Position numbers and translations under genes: made by a program
Source: Secundilactobacillus collinoides DSM 20515 = JCM 1123
GTDB taxonomy: Bacteria; Bacillota; Bacilli; Lactobacillales; Lactobacillaceae
Assembly: GCF_001435975.1 (NCBI RefSeq)
Contig: NZ_AYYR01000014.1
Location: forward strand, 1 to 64,000
Length of the DNA: 64,000 bases
Direction of reading: 5' to 3'
Shown here: positions 60,004-64,000 of the stretch, in pieces
Layout: the number at the start of each line of letters is the position of its first letter
How positions within the stretch are numbered: the stretch's first letter is position 1
Notes under the pieces: generated by a model
Told to the model about the DNA's origin: nothing
What the model saw: the letters and a program-made list of their open reading frames with translations, nothing else
The model's database searches: none

Positions 60004-61452
60004 ATGGTATATATTTTAATTTCATTATTGATCATTGTGGCAATCAACTTGATTGTCGCGTTGATTACGATCCTGCGGGAGGAGCGCGACATTTCTGCGA
60101 CCTGGGCCTGGTTACTGGTGCTGGTCTTGTTACCCATTCTCGGCTTCATTTTATACATGTTCGCGGGGCGAAAGATTTCAAAGAAGCGCATTTTTGATAT
60201 CAAAGCGCAGGAACGACTGGGCCTGAACCAAATGGTGGATACGCAAAAAAAATTGATCCGGCAGGGGGAACTTCAGGTACCGGACAATGATAATCCGGAG
60301 ATTCAAGAAATCGTCAATCTTTTTCTAGAAACTGATTGGGCGGTGTTGACGACCAATAATTCCGTGCAGGTCTTTACGGACGGGGAAAAGAAGTTTGCAG
60401 CGCTGTTCGCCGATATTCGTCGGGCAAAACAGCACATTAATGTGGAATACTTTACGTTTTATAACGATCACATTGGTAATGAATTCGTCCATTTACTTGA
60501 AGAAAAAGCCGCTGAAGGAGTAGCTGTTCGGGTCATTTACGATACGTTCGGTTCCCACGGTGGCAAAAAACACATGTTTAAGCATTTAACGCAGCTCGGC
60601 GGTCAAGTATACCCGTTTTTAAGTTCTCGGTTGGCCCTCAGTGATTTTCAACTCAACTTTCGGGATCACCGTAAAATTGTGGTCATTGATGGCAAAGTCG
60701 GGTACACGGGCGGCTTCAACGTTGGGGATCAATACGTGAATCGCAAGCCGAAATTCGGTTACTGGCGCGATACACATCTGCGAATTGAGGGCCATGCGGT
60801 ACTGGCGTTGCAAAGCCGGTTTTTCCTGGATTGGAACGCGACGGCAAAACGACACAAAGTCACCTATGACAAAACGTTTTTCCCAGTGGTCAATGCAACG
60901 GGCACAACGAGTATGCAAATTGTGTCCAGCGGTCCGGACTCTGAAGTGCAACAGATTAAAAAGGGGTATTTGAAACTGATCAACAGTGCCCGCCAATCGA
61001 TTGCTATCCAATCACCGTATTTCGTGCCTGATGAAAGTATCTTGGAAGCCTTGACGGTGGCCGCTCTGTCCGGTATTCACGTTCGGTTGATGATTCCGGA
61101 TCAACCGGACCATCCATTTGTGTACCGGGCGACCGAGTATTTCTCAAAAGCATTGCTGAAGGCAGGTGGCCAAGTCTACCGCTACCACGGCGGTTTCATG
61201 CATGCAAAAATGATCGTGGTCGATGGCGAAGTTGCCTCAGTCGGTTCAGCAAATATGGATATCCGCTCGTTTAAGTTGAACTTTGAGATCAATGCCTTCA
61301 TGTATGATGTACATTTAGCAACGAAACTCATGGGCATTTTTGAAAATGACATCGCACTGGCTGAGGAAATGACCCTGGGAAAATATGCCCAGCAGTCGTT
61401 ATGGATCAGGTGTAAGCAGGCGTTGTCGAGGCTGTTTTCACCCATTTTGTAA
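60004..61452 (+). CDS. cls: Cardiolipin synthase
   Basis: Phospholipase-D-family enzyme that joins two phosphatidylglycerols to cardiolipin in the membrane. Two N-terminal helices (about 2-22 and 31-52), then two HKD motifs: FRDHRKIVVIDGKVGYTGGF and HAKMIVVDGEVASVGSANMD. 482 residues. The ATG is the first base after the T-run of a terminator hairpin; an in-frame GTG lies 12 bases upstream. Confidence 0.93.
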   Translation: MVYILISLLIIVAINLIVALITILREERDISATWAWLLVLVLLPILGFILYMFAGRKISKKRIFDIKAQERLGLNQMVDTQKKLIRQGELQVPDNDNPEIQEIVNLFLETDWAVLTTNNSVQVFTDGEKKFAALFADIRRAKQHINVEYFTFYNDHIGNEFVHLLEEKAAEGVAVRVIYDTFGSHGGKKHMFKHLTQLGGQVYPFLSSRLALSDFQLNFRDHRKIVVIDGKVGYTGGFNVGDQYVNRKPKFGYWRDTHLRIEGHAVLALQSRFFLDWNATAKRHKVTYDKTFFPVVNATGTTSMQIVSSGPDSEVQQIKKGYLKLINSARQSIAIQSPYFVPDESILEALTVAALSGIHVRLMIPDQPDHPFVYRATEYFSKALLKAGGQVYRYHGGFMHAKMIVVDGEVASVGSANMDIRSFKLNFEINAFMYDVHLATKLMGIFENDIALAEEMTLGKYAQQSLWIRCKQALSRLFSPIL

Positions 61453-61552
61453 CGGGTAGTGTGACTGATGCTTCAGTCGCAACATGTAAAACGCGGTCGC
61501 AAATCAAGTCATTTCCATAATCGTGACGATTGTTTTGATCACTAGCGCTAAC

Positions 61553-61599
61553 CAAAAAGCATCCCACTGCAGCGACTGCAGGTGAGATGCTTTTTTTGG
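61553..61599. terminator. Bidirectional terminator between cls and aspartate kinase
   Basis: AAAAAGCATC and TGCAG pair with CTGCA and GATGCTTTTT around CGA, A- and T-runs at the two ends. Confidence 0.88.
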
Positions 61600-61610
61600 T
61601 TAACCGTTGC

Positions 61611-62966
61611 TTATAAATCTGGGAAAAAGGCATCGTACAATGCCTGTACTGAAGCATCAGCCTTATCCTGTTGAATCCCAAACATCATGGAAATTTCTGA
61701 GGCACCTTGATTGACCATGACCAGTTTGACGTTTTGACGCGCCAAGGCGTCGGTGGCCTTCGACATCAACCCGGTTCGATTCAGCATTCCTTCGCCAACG
61801 ACCATTAGCAGCGCGTAATCATGGGTGATATGAATTTCGTCCGGGTGCAGTGCGATGACCAATTCACGGATGAGCAGGTCTTCTAGGTCGGGGGTCAATT
61901 GATCCTGTTTCATAATGACGGTTAAATCATCGATCCCGGAAGGCATGTGTTCGTATGAAAGCCCGTACTGCGCCAAAATGTTCAGAATTTTTTGACTATA
62001 ACTCTTTTTATCCAACATGTATTTTCGAATGTAGATACCGCAAAAATCGGGTGAGCTTGCGATCCCGGAAACGGGGTAGGCGGGGTTGACCCGTTTTGTG
62101 GAGGTGATCGATGTGCCTCGTTCGCTCGGGTGATTCGTGTTCTTCACGACCACTTCAATGTCGCCTTGAATTGCGGGAATGAGGGCTTCATCGTGAAAAA
62201 CTGAGAACCCGGCATACGCCAGTTCCCGCATCTCCCGAAACGTCATGTGGTGAATGGCAATTGGGTTTTCTACGACCTTGGGGTTTGCGGCGTAGATTGC
62301 GTTAACGTCGGTAAAGTTTTCGTACTTGGTGGCGTGCACGCCGCGGGCAACAATGGCACCGGTAATATCTGAACCACCGCGGGAGAACGTACAAATCTGC
62401 CCCTGAAGGTTGTACCCAAAGAATCCAGGAATTACCCGAATGATACTGCTTGAAGCCCATTCACCTAACCGATCATAGCTTTCTGGGATAATGTCAGCAT
62501 CGTTTGGTCGATCAGTGACGACAAGACCGGCATCCTTTGGGTCAAGATACTTTGCGTTAAGGCCGGCACTGGTCAGTACCTTAGCAAACAACACTGCGTT
62601 AAGTTTTTCACCGTGAGCCTTGAAAGCGGCCATGAGGTAGTCATTGTCCTGATATGAATGGTCTGGTAACTTTATAATTGCGGCTTTGATTTCGTTAAAA
62701 TCATCATCTGAAATATGAAAAGCCTGAGCAATTTCCCGGTACCGGCTGATGATCTGGTTGGTAATATCATCCAGCGGCCGTTGTTTGATCACGTCATTGG
62801 CGTATGTAATCAGTAGATCCGTGACTTTAATATCTCCAGCAAACCGCTTGCCAGGTGCCGAAACAACAACGAACCGGCGCTGGTCATCGGCTTTGATAAT
62901 ATTGACAACTTTTTGGACTTGAGCAGCGTTTGCAAGTGAACTGCCCCCAAATTTGACGACTTTCAT
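61611..62966 (-). CDS. Aspartate kinase
   Basis: Phosphorylates aspartate, the first step to lysine, threonine, methionine and diaminopimelate for the cell wall. It begins MKVVKFGGSSLANAAQV. The catalytic domain has TFSRGGSDITGAIVARG, and two ACT domains fill the last 150 residues (about 300-451). 451 residues, the monofunctional YclM/ThrA-like form. The ATG follows GAGGAGGATCATT on the minus strand. It stands alone, away from other pathway genes. Confidence 0.94.
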   Translation of the reverse strand: MKVVKFGGSSLANAAQVQKVVNIIKADDQRRFVVVSAPGKRFAGDIKVTDLLITYANDVIKQRPLDDITNQIISRYREIAQAFHISDDDFNEIKAAIIKLPDHSYQDNDYLMAAFKAHGEKLNAVLFAKVLTSAGLNAKYLDPKDAGLVVTDRPNDADIIPESYDRLGEWASSSIIRVIPGFFGYNLQGQICTFSRGGSDITGAIVARGVHATKYENFTDVNAIYAANPKVVENPIAIHHMTFREMRELAYAGFSVFHDEALIPAIQGDIEVVVKNTNHPSERGTSITSTKRVNPAYPVSGIASSPDFCGIYIRKYMLDKKSYSQKILNILAQYGLSYEHMPSGIDDLTVIMKQDQLTPDLEDLLIRELVIALHPDEIHITHDYALLMVVGEGMLNRTGLMSKATDALARQNVKLVMVNQGASEISMMFGIQQDKADASVQALYDAFFPDL

Positions 62967-63210
62967 AATGATCCTCCTCGAGAGTTTGCTTTCAGGATAG
63001 CAAAATAGGATAGGGGAAATCAAGCGGTATTTGGGGTTTTGTGGGAATTTATTAGAATTTTGTTAGAAGACGAAATAGGAAGGCTGGGAAGTTGAATAGT
63101 GGTCGGATATGTTGCGGGGCGAGTTATTGGATGTTTGTTTTTTTATGTTTTATTTGGGCCGGAAATTAGTTTGATAACGCTGATGATAATTGCTGAGCGC
63201 TTACTCGTCT

Positions 63211-63338
63211 GGCGTCGAAACGTGTTCCAGAAGGCAAAGACTTGCACATAAGGGGACTCTAACATTAATTCCCGGTTCTGGAATTAATGTTAGAGTCCCC
63301 TTATGCTCCAGTCTTTAAACGCCTTCTTCCACACTCTA
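63211..63338 (+). repeat. Intergenic hairpin repeat, copy with a different stem
   Basis: Ends GGCGTCGAAACGTGTTCCAG and CGCCTTCTTCCACACTCTA as at 44.7 kb. The central arms are 26 bases and pair perfectly (63247-63272 with 63280-63305), loop CGGTTCT. The stem sequence differs from the other copies. The bases between the aspartate kinase start and this repeat hold nothing recognised. Confidence 0.92.
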
Positions 63339-63367
63339 TTGTATTTTCCCCGCCAATCATCTAATAT
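63339..63367 (+). promoter_or_regulatory. Promoter of the yfmF-like gene
   Basis: TTGTAT, 17 bases, TAATAT. The -35 begins right after CTCTA, the end of the repeat. Confidence 0.7.
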
Positions 63368-63400
63368 TGTATGGGTATTCATTAAGGAGGGTATTGCGAC

Positions 63401-64000
63401 TTGCAAGTGCATGTGACTGACGGGGTAACGCTTAACGTAATTGCGACCCCGCAATTTAAAACTACCAGTATCAGTATTGATTTTCTGGCACCTGTTTCAA
63501 CGCTTGGGTTGTCCCAGCGAATTTTGCTGGCTCAGCTTCTTGAAACTAGCAGCGCAGATTATCCGACGCAGACCGCGCTGGCTAAGAAATTAGCAACGCT
63601 TTATGGCGCGAGTTATGGCGTCAATGTTTACCGTTATGGATTGATCAACGGTCTGCGGTTTTCGAGCAGTATCATTAACGACCAGTTTGCTAACGGTGAG
63701 AATCTTACCCAAGAAATCTTTGCCTTTTTAAAGCAGGTGATTTTTCGGCCGTTAGCCAGTGATGGCCGGTTCGATACCACCACGTTTGACCGCCAACAGG
63801 TCAACTTGATTGCCTATCTGAAGTCGTTAAATGATGATAAGCAGTACTATGCCGAACGTGAATTATTTGACCTTTATTTTAAAGAAAAACCAGAGTTGGC
63901 TACTAGCCTGTATGGTGATGAGCCAACAATTGAAGCTGTTCAAAACACCGCGCTGTACAATTACTATCAACAGTTGCTGACTCATGATGATATCAAAATC
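63401..64000 (+). CDS. M16 peptidase-like protein YfmF (partial)
   Basis: First 200 residues of an insulinase-family (M16) protein, cut by the window end. TTG start eleven bases after AAGGAGG. It contains QTALAKKLATLYGASYGVNVYRYG and SLYGDEPTIEAV (in part), as in the YmfF/YfmF proteins encoded beside a second M16 protein. No HxxEH zinc motif is seen in the part present, as expected for the inactive partner. Family members are linked to EF-P modification and to processing near pgsA/cinA in Firmicutes. Confidence 0.82.
   Translation, partial: MQVHVTDGVTLNVIATPQFKTTSISIDFLAPVSTLGLSQRILLAQLLETSSADYPTQTALAKKLATLYGASYGVNVYRYGLINGLRFSSSIINDQFANGENLTQEIFAFLKQVIFRPLASDGRFDTTTFDRQQVNLIAYLKSLNDDKQYYAERELFDLYFKEKPELATSLYGDEPTIEAVQNTALYNYYQQLLTHDDIKI

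Overview
The window comes from a Gram-positive, low-to-moderate GC Firmicute of the family Lactobacillaceae; I cannot name genus or species. The evidence is gene content and order: the tdk-prfA-prmC-tsaC-glyA-upp-atpBEFHAGDC-DUF1146-murA-mbl block and the valS-folC-mreBCD-minCD block are Bacillus/Lactobacillus arrangements. T-box leaders, Gram-positive lipoproteins and strong GGAGG ribosome sites agree. No tRNA, rRNA, CRISPR array, insertion sequence or prophage gene is visible. This is core chromosome, and the unusual content lies between the genes.

Layout. Bases 1-6,400: branched-chain aminotransferase, a beta-lactamase-fold serine hydrolase, an amino-acid permease, and on the minus strand the MurT-GatD pair that amidates lipid II. 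6,600-12,700: thymidine kinase, release factor 1 and its methylase, threonylcarbamoyl-AMP synthase, serine hydroxymethyltransferase, uracil phosphoribosyltransferase. 12,800-19,480: the complete eight-gene F1Fo ATP synthase operon. 20,275-24,920: cell wall and shape genes (DUF1146, murA, mbl, yidD, DUF2969, rodA/ftsW). 24,980-28,260: a lone GcvH-like lipoyl protein, then metNIQ behind a T-box leader whose specifier reads ATG (Met). 28,600-33,320: a BceAB-like exporter without a two-component system, followed by a GntR/YtrA-type ABC cassette. 33,400-38,200: DUF2785 protein, membrane glycerophosphodiesterase, DNA-3-methyladenine glycosylase, universal stress protein, small membrane protein. 38,240-42,540: a probable 6S RNA downstream of rarA, then YueI-like, YktB-like, a 53-residue membrane protein, rpsD with a long leader, and free-methionine sulfoxide reductase. 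42,700-48,110: ezrA, the cysteine desulfurase-thiI pair for tRNA thiolation, thiol peroxidase. 48,140-57,200: valS with a Val T-box, folC, mreBCD, minCD. 57,200-61,450: an amino-acid ABC transporter behind a T-box with a CAC (His) specifier and a second partial T-box, then cardiolipin synthase. 61,600-64,000: aspartate kinase (minus) and the start of a YfmF-like M16 peptidase homologue, cut by the window end.

Most notable is a family of roughly 125-bp intergenic repeats (34,541; 37,552 inverted; 44,661; 63,211; and a rearranged relative near 54,118). Their flanks are conserved. Three copies have a central hairpin of 26-27 bp with a 7-nt loop, and the stem sequence differs between copies while staying paired. 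Every copy has the same end facing the start of the next gene, and in two copies a promoter -35 box begins one or two bases after that end. Other points are the tandem T-box arrangement, the 6S RNA candidate, a hairpin that would mask the tag ribosome site, and a terminator that overlaps the start region of cls.
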